Shown here: positions 34,359 to 44,012 of the stretch, piece after piece
How positions within the stretch are numbered: the stretch's first letter is position 1
Layout: each line of letters opens with the position of its first letter
From: UBA1431 sp002329665
GTDB taxonomy: Bacteria > Bacillota > Clostridia > Christensenellales > UBA1431
DNA: 64,000 bases
Reading direction: 5' to 3'
Assembly (NCBI GenBank): GCA_040772545.1
Contig: JAXGXY010000001.1
Location: 1,232,932 to 1,296,931 of the forward strand
Program-made: the position numbers and the translations under genes
The notes under the pieces: generated by a model
Databases searched by the model: none
What the model was told of the DNA's origin: nothing
Seen by the model: the letters and a program-made list of their open reading frames with translations, nothing else

Positions 34359-34801
34359 CGTACCTTTTCCGGGTCCTTTTCCCTGCCTATGCGCTTAAGC
34401 ATGCGCACGGTGGTGCCCTGCCCCGGCGCGGATTCGACCTCGAGTTCGTCCATGAACGTCTCCATCATCGTAAAGCCCATGCCCGAACGTTCCACGTCGT
34501 CCCCCGTCGTAAACAGCGGCTCGCGCGCCTTCGCGACGTCCTCGATGCCGACGCCCCGGTCCGCGATAACGACCTCGAAGACCCGCCCGTCGATGCGCGC
34601 CCGCATCTCGACGCGGCCGATCCGGCCCGGGTACCCGTGGATGATCGCGTTGGTCACCGCTTCGGACACCGCCGTCTTTATGTCCGAGAGTTCCTCCAGC
34701 GTCGGGTTTAATTGCAGCGCGAACGCCCCCGCCACCACGCGCGCAAACCCCTCGTTGCTGGAGCGGCTGTCGAACTGCATCGCCATTTCGTTCTGTGCCA
34801 T
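34355..34801 (-). CDS. spoIIAB: Anti-sigma F factor / SpoIIAA kinase
   Basis: GHKL-type serine kinase that binds SigF and phosphorylates SpoIIAA. N-box in EAVTNAIIHGYPG, G1 in VIADRGVGIED, G2 in GMGFTMMETFMD. 148 residues, as in Bacillus. It lies 37 bases after spoIIAA and overlaps sigF, so the anti-sigma and sigma factors are translationally coupled. Confidence 0.95.
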   Translation of the reverse strand: MAQNEMAMQFDSRSSNEGFARVVAGAFALQLNPTLEELSDIKTAVSEAVTNAIIHGYPGRIGRVEMRARIDGRVFEVVIADRGVGIEDVAKAREPLFTTGDDVERSGMGFTMMETFMDELEVESAPGQGTTVRMLKRIGREKDPEKVR

Positions 34802-34838
34802 ACCTTCGTACCTCCCAATATGGTCAAAAAATTAAGGC

Positions 34839-35141
34839 TTACATCTCTATGATGCGGTAGAGTCCGGATACGTTGAACACACGCTCCACCTGCCCGCTCA
34901 GGTTGCACACCCGCATCTTCCCTCCGCGTTTGGACAGAGTCCGGTACCGCCCCATCAGCACCCCGATGCCCGAAGAGTCCATGAACTCCAGGCCCCGCAG
35001 ATCCAGCACCAGTTCCTTGATGGCCGTATCCGCAAGCAGCCTGTCCATCTCCTGGCGGACCTTTTTCGCGCAATGGTGGTCCAGTTCCCCGGACAGATGG
35101 ACGGTAAGACGGCTGCCCTGCCTCCTGTTCTTCAGAACCAT
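34839..35141 (-). CDS. spoIIAA: Anti-sigma F factor antagonist
   Basis: STAS-domain protein. Its phosphorylatable serine lies in LEFMDSSGIGVLMGRY, and the unphosphorylated form releases SigF from SpoIIAB. 100 residues from ATG 35141, which AGGAGGGG precedes at proper spacing; the in-frame start at 35168 lacks such a site and overlaps the sigma-H-like promoter. Confidence 0.94.
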   Translation of the reverse strand: MVLKNRRQGSRLTVHLSGELDHHCAKKVRQEMDRLLADTAIKELVLDLRGLEFMDSSGIGVLMGRYRTLSKRGGKMRVCNLSGQVERVFNVSGLYRIIEM

Positions 35142-35167
35142 GCGTGCCCCTCCTTTCCCCCTGGTCA

Positions 35168-35197
35168 TGATTCACGAACGTTTTTACGGGTTCCTCT
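35168..35197 (-). promoter_or_regulatory. Sigma-H-like promoter of the spoIIA operon
   Basis: The minus strand reads AGAGGAACC, a 12-base spacer and CGTGAATCA. This fits the sigma-H pattern (AGGA-rich -35, GAAT -10, spacer 11-12) and lies about 27 bases before the spoIIAA start. In Bacillus the spoIIA operon is transcribed by sigma-H, and a sigH gene is present in this window. Confidence 0.65.
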
Positions 35198-35310
35198 CTC
35201 GAATACCTGGTGTAATATGTCTTTTTTTGAAGCAATTGGTCGAATCCGCCTGCTTTATCGCAAACAGGCAATGGGCAGGATAAATTTTAACAGTGTAAGA
35301 CGGTGAGCGC

Positions 35311-37551
35311 ATGTCAGATATACAGGAAAAACCCAAAAAGCGGGCAAAGTGGCTGCGTGTCCTGCGCACGGTTTCATTCTGTATGCTCGTATTAATACTA
35401 TTCTTCCTGGTATTCATGATTTCATACATAGCCGGCATAGAAAACTGGCAGAAACTGGACACAAACGTCCTTGAGAACATGGACCAGACGTTGCTGGTCT
35501 ACGACGGCGAGGGGACGCTTTGCGCGGGTGTGCACGGGATTATAAACCGCATCGACATCCCGCTCGAAAAAGTGCCCGACCACGTCCGAAAAGCGTTCAT
35601 ATCGGCGGAGGACGCGCGCTTCTACGAACACGGCGGCGTCGACATCCGCCGCATCTTCGGGGCGCTGTGGGCGGACGTCAGGTCGGCGAGGATCAAGGAG
35701 GGCGCGAGCACCATCACGCAGCAGCTGGTCAAGCTCACGCACCTGAGCCCCGAAAAGACGATTTCGAGGAAGCTCCAGGAGGCGCTCCTCGCGCTCAAGC
35801 TCGAAAAAATGTACACGAAGGACGAGATCCTCGAAATGTACCTCAATTGCGTGTATTTCGGGCATGGGGCCTACGGAGTCGAAGCAGCGAGCATGGTCTA
35901 TTTCGGCAAGTCCGCGAGCGAACTCACCCTCGACGAGGGCGCCATGCTCGCCGGGGTGCTGAAATCCCCCAGCAACTACGCGCCGCATATCGATCCCGAA
36001 GCCGCCGTTAACAGGCGAAACCTCGTGCTCTCGCTGATGGTCAGATACGGGCACATCACGGCGGCTGAGGAAGAGGAAGCGGCCAAAAAGCCGCTCGTGC
36101 TCGCCCCGGAGGCCGAGACCCTGCCTTCGCAGGGGTATTTCGTGAACTACGCGGTCGAAGAAGCCTGCGGCATCCTGAACATGGACCGCGACGAGATCAT
36201 GACCTCGGGCTGCCGGATCTACACGACGATGGATTCTAGGATACAGCGGCTCGCAGAGGAAGCCGCCTCCGACGGCTCGCTCTTCCCAGAAAACGCCGCC
36301 GACGGCACGAAGGTACAGGGCGCAATCGTGGTGCTCGACGCCAAAACCGGCGGCATCGCGGCAATCTTAGGCGGCCGCGACCAGGACACGCACGGCCTGA
36401 ACAGGGCCGTGCAGATGCAGCGCCAGCCGGGGTCCGCCATCAAGCCCGTGATGGTGTTCGCCCCGGCGCTCGAATACGGCAACTACACCACCACCACGCT
36501 GCTAAACGACCAACCGGCTTCGTTCGGGGGCTACGCGCCGAGCAACTACGGGAACAAGTACAACGGGACCGTGACCCTCAGGGAAGCCGTGGCGCGCTCG
36601 CTCAACGTGCCCGCCGTCGCCATACTCGACGACATCGGCGTGGACACGGGGAAGCATTTCGCCTCGAAAGTCGGGATCGGCTTCACCGGCGAGGACATCG
36701 GCCTGTCCCTGGCCCTGGGCGGGTTCCATAAAGGCGTGTCCCCGCTGGGGCTGTGCGCGGCCTACCAGCCTTTGGCCAACGGCGGGACGTACACTGAGCC
36801 CTCGTGTATCCTGAGGATTTTGGACCGCGAGGGCAACACGCTCTATGAGCGCCGAAATGCGCCGAAACAGGTCATGGACGCGGGAAACGCGTTCCTTCTC
36901 ACCGACATGCTCCGCTCCGCCGTCCAATGGGGGACGGCCACGCGCCTGAACATAAAGGACGTCCCGCTCTCGTGCAAGACGGGCACCACCGACTACGAAG
37001 GCGGCGCGGGCAACACGGACGCCTGGGCCGTCGCCTATAACCCGGACTACATCGCCTGCGCCTGGATGGGGTTTGATAACACCGACGCGGCGCACTGCCT
37101 TCTTAGGAGCGTGACCGGCGGTTCCGGCCCCGCAAAGCTCCTCTTGCATATCTTCACCGGGGCGTACCCCGACGGCGGCCCCTCCTTCACCGTGCCCGAC
37201 AACGTCGTCAGGGTCACGCTCGACGCCGCGACGCTCCGGCTGGCCTACCCGTTAAGTTCGTCCGGCACCTTCGAGGAATACTTCATACGGGGGACGGAAC
37301 CCAGGCAGACCGCGCCCCCCTTCCTCACGCCCTGGCTGACGCCCGCCCCCTCGCCGTCCGCTTCGCCGTACATCCCGGCCTCGCCGTCCGCTTCGCCGTA
37401 CATCCCGGCCCCTACGGAACCTTCGTACGACCAGCCCTCCCTGCCGTACGAAACGTATGAACCGCCGACACCGGCACCTGCGAAAAGCCCCTCCCCGACG
37501 CCCGGCCCCGCACGCCCCGCCCTGCCGTCCCCCGGCATGTTCGACTACTGA
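35311..37551 (+). CDS. Class A penicillin-binding protein (PBP1A family)
   Basis: Bifunctional peptidoglycan polymerase, anchored by one N-terminal helix (FCMLVLILFFLVFMISYIAG). The GT51 domain has EDARFYEHGGVD, GASTITQQLVK and LNCVYFGHGAYGVEAAS. The transpeptidase domain has RQPGSAIKP (active Ser), SLN and CKTGTT. 746 residues. The C-terminal ~90 residues are a Pro/Ser/Thr tail that includes two identical decapeptides (SPSASPYIPA) from an exact 30-base duplication. Transcribed divergently from spoIIA, which suggests but does not prove a sporulation or stationary-phase role. Confidence 0.94.
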   Translation: MSDIQEKPKKRAKWLRVLRTVSFCMLVLILFFLVFMISYIAGIENWQKLDTNVLENMDQTLLVYDGEGTLCAGVHGIINRIDIPLEKVPDHVRKAFISAEDARFYEHGGVDIRRIFGALWADVRSARIKEGASTITQQLVKLTHLSPEKTISRKLQEALLALKLEKMYTKDEILEMYLNCVYFGHGAYGVEAASMVYFGKSASELTLDEGAMLAGVLKSPSNYAPHIDPEAAVNRRNLVLSLMVRYGHITAAEEEEAAKKPLVLAPEAETLPSQGYFVNYAVEEACGILNMDRDEIMTSGCRIYTTMDSRIQRLAEEAASDGSLFPENAADGTKVQGAIVVLDAKTGGIAAILGGRDQDTHGLNRAVQMQRQPGSAIKPVMVFAPALEYGNYTTTTLLNDQPASFGGYAPSNYGNKYNGTVTLREAVARSLNVPAVAILDDIGVDTGKHFASKVGIGFTGEDIGLSLALGGFHKGVSPLGLCAAYQPLANGGTYTEPSCILRILDREGNTLYERRNAPKQVMDAGNAFLLTDMLRSAVQWGTATRLNIKDVPLSCKTGTTDYEGGAGNTDAWAVAYNPDYIACAWMGFDNTDAAHCLLRSVTGGSGPAKLLLHIFTGAYPDGGPSFTVPDNVVRVTLDAATLRLAYPLSSSGTFEEYFIRGTEPRQTAPPFLTPWLTPAPSPSASPYIPASPSASPYIPAPTEPSYDQPSLPYETYEPPTPAPAKSPSPTPGPARPALPSPGMFDY
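37351..37410 (+). repeat. Exact 30-base tandem duplication in PBP tail
   Basis: Two identical 30-base units, beginning TCGCCGTCCGCTTCGCCGTA, lie head to tail and in frame. They encode the repeated SPSASPYIPA in the disordered C-terminal tail. Copy number could vary between strains by slippage. Confidence 0.9.
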
Positions 37552-37581
37552 GACGGCGCGTTTCTAAAGTTGCCGGCCCTT

Positions 37582-38766
37582 TTACCATTCGTTTTCCGCC
37601 GGGCGGATATCGAGCGTCTCCACGCCGGAGAGCGCCGCTTCCACCATCGCTTCCACGTCCATTTTGGCTTCGGCCTTATCGGGTTCGCCGGGCCTGGGCC
37701 GCGTCGCCGGGTGACGGGGCACGAACACGCTGCAGCAGTCGTCGTAGGGGAGGATCGAAGTCTCGTACGTGCCGATCTGCCGCGCCCTGTCCATGATCTC
37801 CGCCTTGTCGAAGCCGATCAGCGGCCTGAATACGGGGACGGATACCACGGCGTTGGTCGCGTTGAGGCTGTCCATCGTCTGGCTGGCGACCTGGCCGAGG
37901 TTCTCCCCCGTAATGAGCGCGCCGCACCTCCGCTTTTTCGCGAGGCGTTCGGCGATGCGCATCATGAACCGGCGCATCAGGATCGTGAGCAGCGGCGGCG
38001 GCCCGTCTTCGTAGAGCTTTTGCTGTATTTCCGTGAAGGACACGATATGCAGCCGCATGGGGCCGCAGTAACCGGCCATGATCGTCGCGAGGTCGATCAC
38101 CTTCTGGCGCGCCTGCCCGCTCGTATACGGGACGCTTTCGAAATGGACGCAGTCGACGGCCACGCCGCGCCTGGCGATCATGTAGCCGGCCACCGGGCTG
38201 TCGATCCCGCCCGATAAAAGGAGCATCGCGCGCCCTCCCGTGCCCACCGGCATGCCGCCGACCGCTTTTTTCGCGTCGGTGTACAGGTAGGCCCGCTCCC
38301 TTATCTCGATGTCCAGCATGATCTGCGGGCGGTGCACGTCCACTTTCAAATAGGGCAGCGCCTTTAGGACCCTGCCGCCGATCTCGGCGGCGAGTTCCAT
38401 CGAGTTGAGGGAGAAGCGCTTGTCCGAGCGCCGGGCGCGCACCTTGAAGGTCGCCGGGGCTTCCTTAGCCGCCTCCCGGATGAGGTCCAGCGCCGCCGCG
38501 GCGATGCTGTCGAGGTCCTTGTCCACGCCGACCACCCGGCTGACCGAATGCACGCCGAACACGCGGCAGAGGCGGTCGACGGCGGCCTTTTCATCCTCCC
38601 GGGCGACCCCCTCGACGTAAACGCGCCCGTCCCGCCGCTCGACACGCGCGCCAACAAACGGCTTCAGCGCGTCCCTGAGGTTATTCATGAGCGCGCGTTC
38701 GAAGAAAGGGCGGTTAAGCCCTTTGAGATGAATCTCCCCGTACCGGACGAGTATGGTCCGCTCCAT
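37582..38766 (-). CDS. thiI: tRNA 4-thiouridine synthase ThiI
   Basis: Adenylates U8 of tRNA and inserts sulfur supplied by a cysteine desulfurase. N-terminal NFLD and THUMP domains (ARRSDKRFSLNSMELAAEIG) and the PP-loop LLLSGGIDSPVAGYM. 394 residues and no C-terminal rhodanese domain, the short Gram-positive form. The desulfurase gene ends four bases upstream, so the pair is a functional unit as in Bacillus nifZ-thiI. Confidence 0.96.
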   Translation of the reverse strand: MERTILVRYGEIHLKGLNRPFFERALMNNLRDALKPFVGARVERRDGRVYVEGVAREDEKAAVDRLCRVFGVHSVSRVVGVDKDLDSIAAAALDLIREAAKEAPATFKVRARRSDKRFSLNSMELAAEIGGRVLKALPYLKVDVHRPQIMLDIEIRERAYLYTDAKKAVGGMPVGTGGRAMLLLSGGIDSPVAGYMIARRGVAVDCVHFESVPYTSGQARQKVIDLATIMAGYCGPMRLHIVSFTEIQQKLYEDGPPPLLTILMRRFMMRIAERLAKKRRCGALITGENLGQVASQTMDSLNATNAVVSVPVFRPLIGFDKAEIMDRARQIGTYETSILPYDDCCSVFVPRHPATRPRPGEPDKAEAKMDVEAMVEAALSGVETLDIRPAENEW

Positions 38767-38770
38767 CGGC

Positions 38771-39922
38771 TCACATCCTCCTGTATCTTCTCAGGTGCGC
38801 CACCTCCGTGCGGATGCGGTCCGCCACCTCCGGCATTTCCGCCGGCGAGTTGTACGCGCCGAAGCTGATGCGCACCGCGCCCAGCAGGCGCTCCCCGCAG
38901 ATCCCCAGCGCGGCGAGCACGCGGCTTTCCCTGTGGCTGTGCGCGCTGCAGGCCGAGCCCGTGGAAACGTAGATGCCGTGCTGTTCCAGGCTGTGCAGCA
39001 GCGTTTCCCCGCGCACGCCCAGGAACGAGACGTTCAGGATGTGCGGCGCGCCCTCCTCCGGCGGCGGGCCGTTGACGAACATGTCGCCGATGCCCGCTAA
39101 GCCCTCCACGAGCGCGCGCTTGCAGCCGGAAAGCCTGCCGACGAGTTCTCTTTGGGTCCGGTAGCAGACCTTCGCCGCCTCCAGCATCCCCAGCGTGGCC
39201 GGGGCGTTGCTCGTCCCCGACCTCAGCCCGCCTTCCTGCCCGCCGCCCATGAACAGGGGCTCGATGCGCACGCCTTCGCGCACGTACAGCGCGCCGGCGC
39301 CCTTGGGCCCGTGGAACTTGTGGGCGCTCACCGCGTACAGGTCGATCGGGCAGACGCTCAGGTTGGGCGTGAGGCGCCCGTACGCCTGCACGCCGTCGCA
39401 GTGGACCAGCGCCCGCGGGCAGTGTTTTTTTGTCAGCTCGCTCAGGGCGAGGATGTCGTTGATGGCGCCCACTTCGTTGTTCACGTGCATAAAGCTCACG
39501 AGGCAAGTGTCCGCCCTCAGCGCGTTTTTCAGCGTGTCGGGCCGCAGCGCTCCGTGCGCGTCAACGGGGAGCCACGTCACCTCGTACCCGTTTTCTTCGA
39601 GCGTGTGGAACACGCCCGCCACCGATGCGTGCTCGACCGTTGTCGTTATGACGTGTCTGCCCCTCCCGCGCAAGGCACTGAGGGCGCCGAATACCGCGAG
39701 GTTGTTGGCCTCGGTGCCGCCGGAGGTGAACACGAGTTTCCCGGCGTCCGCCTTCAGCGTGCGCAGCATCTGCGCGCGCCCCTTTTCGATCCGCGCGTGC
39801 AGCTGCACGGCCGGCGAATAGGCGGCCGCCGGGTTGAAAAAGTCTTCCCTTAGCGCGCGGTCCACCGCGTCCGCCGCTTCGCCGAACGGTTTGGTGGTCG
39901 CGCTGTTATCCAGATATATCAT
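38771..39922 (-). CDS. Cysteine desulfurase, NifS/IscS family
   Basis: PLP enzyme that removes sulfur from cysteine as a protein persulfide. The PLP lysine is in VSAHKFHGPKGAG and the catalytic cysteine is in STGSACSAHSHRESRV. The N-terminus is MIYLDNSATTKP. 383 residues. It precedes thiI by four bases and is its likely sulfur donor (NifZ-like role). No iscU or iscA is nearby. Confidence 0.95.
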   Translation of the reverse strand: MIYLDNSATTKPFGEAADAVDRALREDFFNPAAAYSPAVQLHARIEKGRAQMLRTLKADAGKLVFTSGGTEANNLAVFGALSALRGRGRHVITTTVEHASVAGVFHTLEENGYEVTWLPVDAHGALRPDTLKNALRADTCLVSFMHVNNEVGAINDILALSELTKKHCPRALVHCDGVQAYGRLTPNLSVCPIDLYAVSAHKFHGPKGAGALYVREGVRIEPLFMGGGQEGGLRSGTSNAPATLGMLEAAKVCYRTQRELVGRLSGCKRALVEGLAGIGDMFVNGPPPEEGAPHILNVSFLGVRGETLLHSLEQHGIYVSTGSACSAHSHRESRVLAALGICGERLLGAVRISFGAYNSPAEMPEVADRIRTEVAHLRRYRRM

Positions 39923-39947
39923 CGTTTTTTCGTCTTTCGCCTCTTTA

Positions 39948-41144
39948 TTACTGTAAATTGCTGATGTCCATGATGGTCACGACCAGCGTAACCTCGGTCC
40001 CGTTGCGCCACAGCGTTATGGTGGTCTTGTCGCCGATCTTCTTTTTAAGCAGCCGCTGCGTGAAGTCCTCCAGGTCCACGACCGGCTTATTGTCCAGCTT
40101 GGTGATGATGTCCCCGGCGCGCACGCCTGCCCTGTAAGCCGACCCCATGATGTTCGCGTCGTCTACGTAGATGCCCTGGGGCACGTCATAGGCCTCGGCC
40201 GTTTTCCTGTCGATCTCATAACAGGATATGCCGATACCCGCGCGCGTGACCCTGCCCTTTTCGATGAGTTCGTTGATGATGGGGCGCGCTTCGTTGATCG
40301 GGATGGCGAACCCGATGCCCTCGGCCGAGATCGTGCGCCCGTATTCGTCCACGCCGGCGACGGCTGTCTTCTGCGTGTTGATGCCGATGACCTGCCCCTT
40401 CGAATCGACCAGCGGCCCGCCGCTGTTCCCGGGGTTGATAGCCGCGTCGGTCTGCAGCAGGTTCATGAACGTGCTGCCCACCCGCATCTTTCGCTGTGTG
40501 GCGCTGATGATCCCCGTCGTCACCGTGCCCGCGAGTTCGTTCCCCAGCGGGTTCCCGATCGCGACGGCCAGTTCGCCGACCTGTACCTTGGACGAATCGC
40601 CCAGCGGCGCGACGGGCAGGGTCTGCCCCTGCACCTGCAAAACGGCAAGGTCCGTCGTCGCGTCCTGGCCGATGAGCTGCGCCGAGAGTTCTTTCCCGCC
40701 CGGCAGCAGGACCGTGAAGGCCGTTCCGCCCTCCACCACGTGCTGGTTGGTCACGATATGGCCCTTTTCCGTCACGACAAAGCCGGATCCTGCGTACTGC
40801 GACTCCCGCATGTCCCCGCCGAAGACGCCGGAATCGGGCGTGATCTTGCGCGTGCTGGTAACGCCCACCACGCTCGGCCCGATCGCCTTTGCGATGTCTA
40901 CGACCGGGTTCTTGACGGATATGTTCGCCTGCGCGTTTCCGTCCGGTTCCGACAGCGCGGGCGTGGTTGTGGACGTGGGAAGCGTCTCGTCGCCCCGGTT
41001 CTGCCCCATCATGGGGATGACGACCGCCAGGCCGACGACCGCGACCACGAGGACGACGGCAATCACGGCGGTCACCGTCCATGCGGTGCGCCTGCGCCGC
41101 GCCTTTTGCTCGCTCACGTCACGGTAATCATTGAAATCCCTCAT
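39948..41144 (-). CDS. HtrA/DegP-like serine protease with PDZ domain
   Basis: Membrane-anchored S1C protease for envelope protein quality control. A cytoplasmic N-terminal stub and a helix (residues ~21-45) are followed by a Thr-rich linker. The catalytic triad is in TNQHVVEGG (His), DATTDLAVLQV (Asp) and INPGNSGGPLVD (Ser). One C-terminal PDZ domain follows (GIYVDDANIMGSAYRAGVRA). 398 residues. ATG 41144 has GGAGG upstream. It could be called HtrA, HtrB or HtrC; the sequence does not settle which. Confidence 0.94.
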   Translation of the reverse strand: MRDFNDYRDVSEQKARRRRTAWTVTAVIAVVLVVAVVGLAVVIPMMGQNRGDETLPTSTTTPALSEPDGNAQANISVKNPVVDIAKAIGPSVVGVTSTRKITPDSGVFGGDMRESQYAGSGFVVTEKGHIVTNQHVVEGGTAFTVLLPGGKELSAQLIGQDATTDLAVLQVQGQTLPVAPLGDSSKVQVGELAVAIGNPLGNELAGTVTTGIISATQRKMRVGSTFMNLLQTDAAINPGNSGGPLVDSKGQVIGINTQKTAVAGVDEYGRTISAEGIGFAIPINEARPIINELIEKGRVTRAGIGISCYEIDRKTAEAYDVPQGIYVDDANIMGSAYRAGVRAGDIITKLDNKPVVDLEDFTQRLLKKKIGDKTTITLWRNGTEVTLVVTIMDISNLQ

Positions 41145-41158
41145 TTGTATTCCTCCAA

Positions 41159-41623
41159 TCATCTCCGCACGGCGGCGTCGCCGTCGCACACGACTCTCAC
41201 GCCCCTGTCCAGCAACAGCTGCGTGAAGACGCCGTTTCCCCCGCGTTTCGTGTCGCCGAAGCTTCCGTCATATATTGTACCATAACCGCACGACGGGCTG
41301 TTACTCTTTACCAGCGCGCTATGGGCCCCGCACCGTTTGCAGATCTCCATCGCCTTTTTTGCGCCCGTAAGAAACGCCTGCGTCCGGTCGCGCCCTTCGG
41401 CGTCCAGCACCTTCGCCGTCCCGTTCCACACGTCCGCGCCCGTCCCCCCGACGATCTCGCTGGGCGCGCGCGGCGCTTCGAGGCCGCCGAGCGTTTCGGG
41501 GCATACGGGCACGACGTCCGCCCTCTTCTTCAGTTCCTCGACGGCCGGATCGTAGCAGTGCCCGCCGTCGTACCTGCAGCGCTCTCCCAGCAGGCAGGCG
41601 CTCACCAGCCAGACGGGCCTCAT
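41159..41623 (-). CDS. DUF523 family protein
   Basis: 154 residues of a widespread cysteine-containing family of unknown function. Conserved blocks: VSACLLGERCRYDGG, VVPVCPETLGGLEAPR, and SALVKSNSPSCGYGTIYDG. The cysteines could bind metal or an Fe-S cluster; that is inference. It overlaps the mutS2 end by four bases and precedes the htrA-like gene by 14. Confidence 0.88.
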   Translation of the reverse strand: MRPVWLVSACLLGERCRYDGGHCYDPAVEELKKRADVVPVCPETLGGLEAPRAPSEIVGGTGADVWNGTAKVLDAEGRDRTQAFLTGAKKAMEICKRCGAHSALVKSNSPSCGYGTIYDGSFGDTKRGGNGVFTQLLLDRGVRVVCDGDAAVRR

Positions 41624-43980
41624 TTGAGCTCCACCACCGTGACCCCCGCGTCGCCCTCGCCGTAGTTCCCCAGCCTGAAGCGCTTCACGTGCGGGTGTGC
41701 GCTGAGGTTTTTGTGCACCCCGGCGCGCAGCGCGCCCGTGCCCTTGCCGTGTATGATGGAGACCTCGCTCAATCCCGTGAGCACCACATCGTCGAGGTAC
41801 CTATCGATGTTCATGACCGCTTCCTCCACGGTCTGGCCGCGCACGTCGATCTCGCCCGACAGGGCCTTTATCCTCAGCCCCTCCCTGCGCACGGCGGCGT
41901 CCGGTTCCGGGGGCGGTTCCGTCTCCCTCCGGACCCGGGAAACGTGCATGGTCAGCTTCATCACGCCCGCCTGCACCAGCAGTTCGCCCTTCGCGTCGGG
42001 CAAAGTGAGCACGGTCGCCCTAAGATTGTGCCCAATAAGCGAGACCGTCTCCCCGATTTTCAGATCTTTCGGCGGGGGAGCGAGCGCGCCTTCGCGCTCC
42101 TCCAAAAAGCCGTACGTTTTTTTCTCCTGCGCGCGGAGGGCGTCGCGCGCCGTCTGTATCTCCTTTTCGAGGGCGGCTTCCCGCGTGGAGGCCGCCGCCT
42201 GCCGCAGCTCTTTTATCACGCGCTCTGTTTCGGCCTTGGCGTCCTGCACGATCTCCCGCGCGTTCTCGCCCGCCTTATTGAGCATGGCTTCCCGCTTCGC
42301 TTCCGCTTTTTCAAGCTTTTCCCCGGCTTCTTTAAGCAGGGCCGTTGCCTGCTCCCGCTCCTGTTTCGCCGTTTCCAGCTCCCGTCCGGCCTCGTTCAGC
42401 CGGGCGCGCGCCTCCGAAAGCGTCGCCTCGAAATCCAGCTTTTCGCGCGATATATACCCGCGCGCCTTCTGTACCAGCGCGTCGTCGAGGCCCAGGCGCC
42501 TGGATATCTCCAGCGCGTTGCTCTGCCCGGGGACCCCCATCAGCACGCGGAACGTAGGCCTGAGCGTCTCCATGTCGAACTCCATCGAGGCGTTGTCCAG
42601 CCCCGGCGTCTCCATCGCGAACGCCTTGAGCTCGCCGTAGTGGGTGGTGGCCAGCACCGTAGCGCCCTTTTCGCGCAGGCCGTCGAGTATGGCCATCGCC
42701 AGCGCCGCCCCTTCGGACGGGTCGGTCCCCGCACCCAGCTCGTCGATCAGCACGAGCGAGTCGGGCGTGACCCGCGAGAGGATCCCGACGATGTTGGTCA
42801 TGTGCGAAGAGAAGGTCGAGAGCGACTGCTCGATGCTCTGCTCGTCCCCGATGTCCGCGAACACGCCGTCGTAGACCGGGAGCTTCGCGCCCAAGGCCGC
42901 GCCGATGTGAAGGCCCGACTGCGCCATCACCGCCATCAGGCCCACGGTCTTCAATGTGACCGTCTTCCCGCCGGTGTTGGGACCTGTGATGATGAGCCCG
43001 AACTTGCCGCTCTCGAGCCGGATGTCTATGGGCACCACTTTGTCTTTTGCGATCAGCGGGTGGCGCGCCCCTTTGAGCGCTATCTCCCCGTCTTCGCTCA
43101 TGACGGGCCGTACCCCCCGCATCCTGCCCGACAGCGCCGCCCTCGCGAACACGACGTCCATGCGCACGAGTATGTCGATGTTGCCCGACAGGTCGTCCGC
43201 GATCGGTGCGACCAGCCCGGTGAGTTCCTCGAGGATGCGGTCGATCTCGGCCTCCTCCTCGGCCTGGAGCTGCCGTATGCTGTTGTTGATCTCGACGACG
43301 GCCATCGGCTCGATGAAAAGGGTCTGCCCGCTCGCCGAATGGTCGTGGATAAGCCCGGGCACCTGCGACCTGTATTCCTGCTTCACCGGCACGACGTAGC
43401 GGCCGCCGCGGATGGTGATGATCGCCTCCTGCAGGTATTTCTGGGCCCTGGCCGACTGCACGATATCGCTGAGCTTCTCGCGCACGCGCGCGTTCTCCCT
43501 GCGGATTTTCCTGCGTATCGCAAAGAGCGCGGGCGAGGCGTTGTCCGCCATCTCGTCCTCGCTCTGAATGCAGGCATGGATGCGCTTTTCCAGCGCATAG
43601 TCCTCGTAAAGCTGCGCCGCCTGCCGGCTCAGAACGTCCCCTTCAATGACGTTTCCGGCTGCGAGCGCGCGCCTGAGCACGCGCGAGGCGCGCAGCACGC
43701 CGGCCACGTCCAGCAGCTCGCGCATCGAGAGCATCGCGCCGACGCGGCTGCGATTCAGCGCGCCGCCCGCGTCGGAAAAGGCGGCGACCGGATGGGCCTC
43801 GAGGGCCGCGAGATAGATTTCGGCTTCCTGCGTCTCGTCCTGCAGCAGGCGCACGCCTTCGAGCTCCGTAAGCGGCCGCAGCTTCAGCGCGCGCTCCCTG
43901 CCCGGCTCGGACACGCAGCAGCCGGCGAGCATGGCGAGTATCTTGTCGAATTCCAGGAGTTTGAGCACTCTTTCCTGCAT
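41620..43980 (-). CDS. mutS2: Endonuclease MutS2
   Basis: MutS-like ATPase lacking the mismatch-binding domain. In Bacillus it acts as a collided-ribosome splitting factor, and other roles in recombination are reported. Core lever/clamp, then Walker A GPNTGGKTVTLKTVGL and the D-rich Walker B region SLVLIDELGAGTDPSEGAAL. A long coiled coil (residues ~510-620) leads to a C-terminal Smr nuclease domain (IDVRGQTVEEAV, SIIHGKGTGALR). 786 residues from ATG 43980. Confidence 0.95.
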   Translation of the reverse strand: MQERVLKLLEFDKILAMLAGCCVSEPGRERALKLRPLTELEGVRLLQDETQEAEIYLAALEAHPVAAFSDAGGALNRSRVGAMLSMRELLDVAGVLRASRVLRRALAAGNVIEGDVLSRQAAQLYEDYALEKRIHACIQSEDEMADNASPALFAIRRKIRRENARVREKLSDIVQSARAQKYLQEAIITIRGGRYVVPVKQEYRSQVPGLIHDHSASGQTLFIEPMAVVEINNSIRQLQAEEEAEIDRILEELTGLVAPIADDLSGNIDILVRMDVVFARAALSGRMRGVRPVMSEDGEIALKGARHPLIAKDKVVPIDIRLESGKFGLIITGPNTGGKTVTLKTVGLMAVMAQSGLHIGAALGAKLPVYDGVFADIGDEQSIEQSLSTFSSHMTNIVGILSRVTPDSLVLIDELGAGTDPSEGAALAMAILDGLREKGATVLATTHYGELKAFAMETPGLDNASMEFDMETLRPTFRVLMGVPGQSNALEISRRLGLDDALVQKARGYISREKLDFEATLSEARARLNEAGRELETAKQEREQATALLKEAGEKLEKAEAKREAMLNKAGENAREIVQDAKAETERVIKELRQAAASTREAALEKEIQTARDALRAQEKKTYGFLEEREGALAPPPKDLKIGETVSLIGHNLRATVLTLPDAKGELLVQAGVMKLTMHVSRVRRETEPPPEPDAAVRREGLRIKALSGEIDVRGQTVEEAVMNIDRYLDDVVLTGLSEVSIIHGKGTGALRAGVHKNLSAHPHVKRFRLGNYGEGDAGVTVVELK

Positions 43981-44012
43981 GTTGCTTCCCTGTCTGTTCA
44001 AAAACTGTATTC

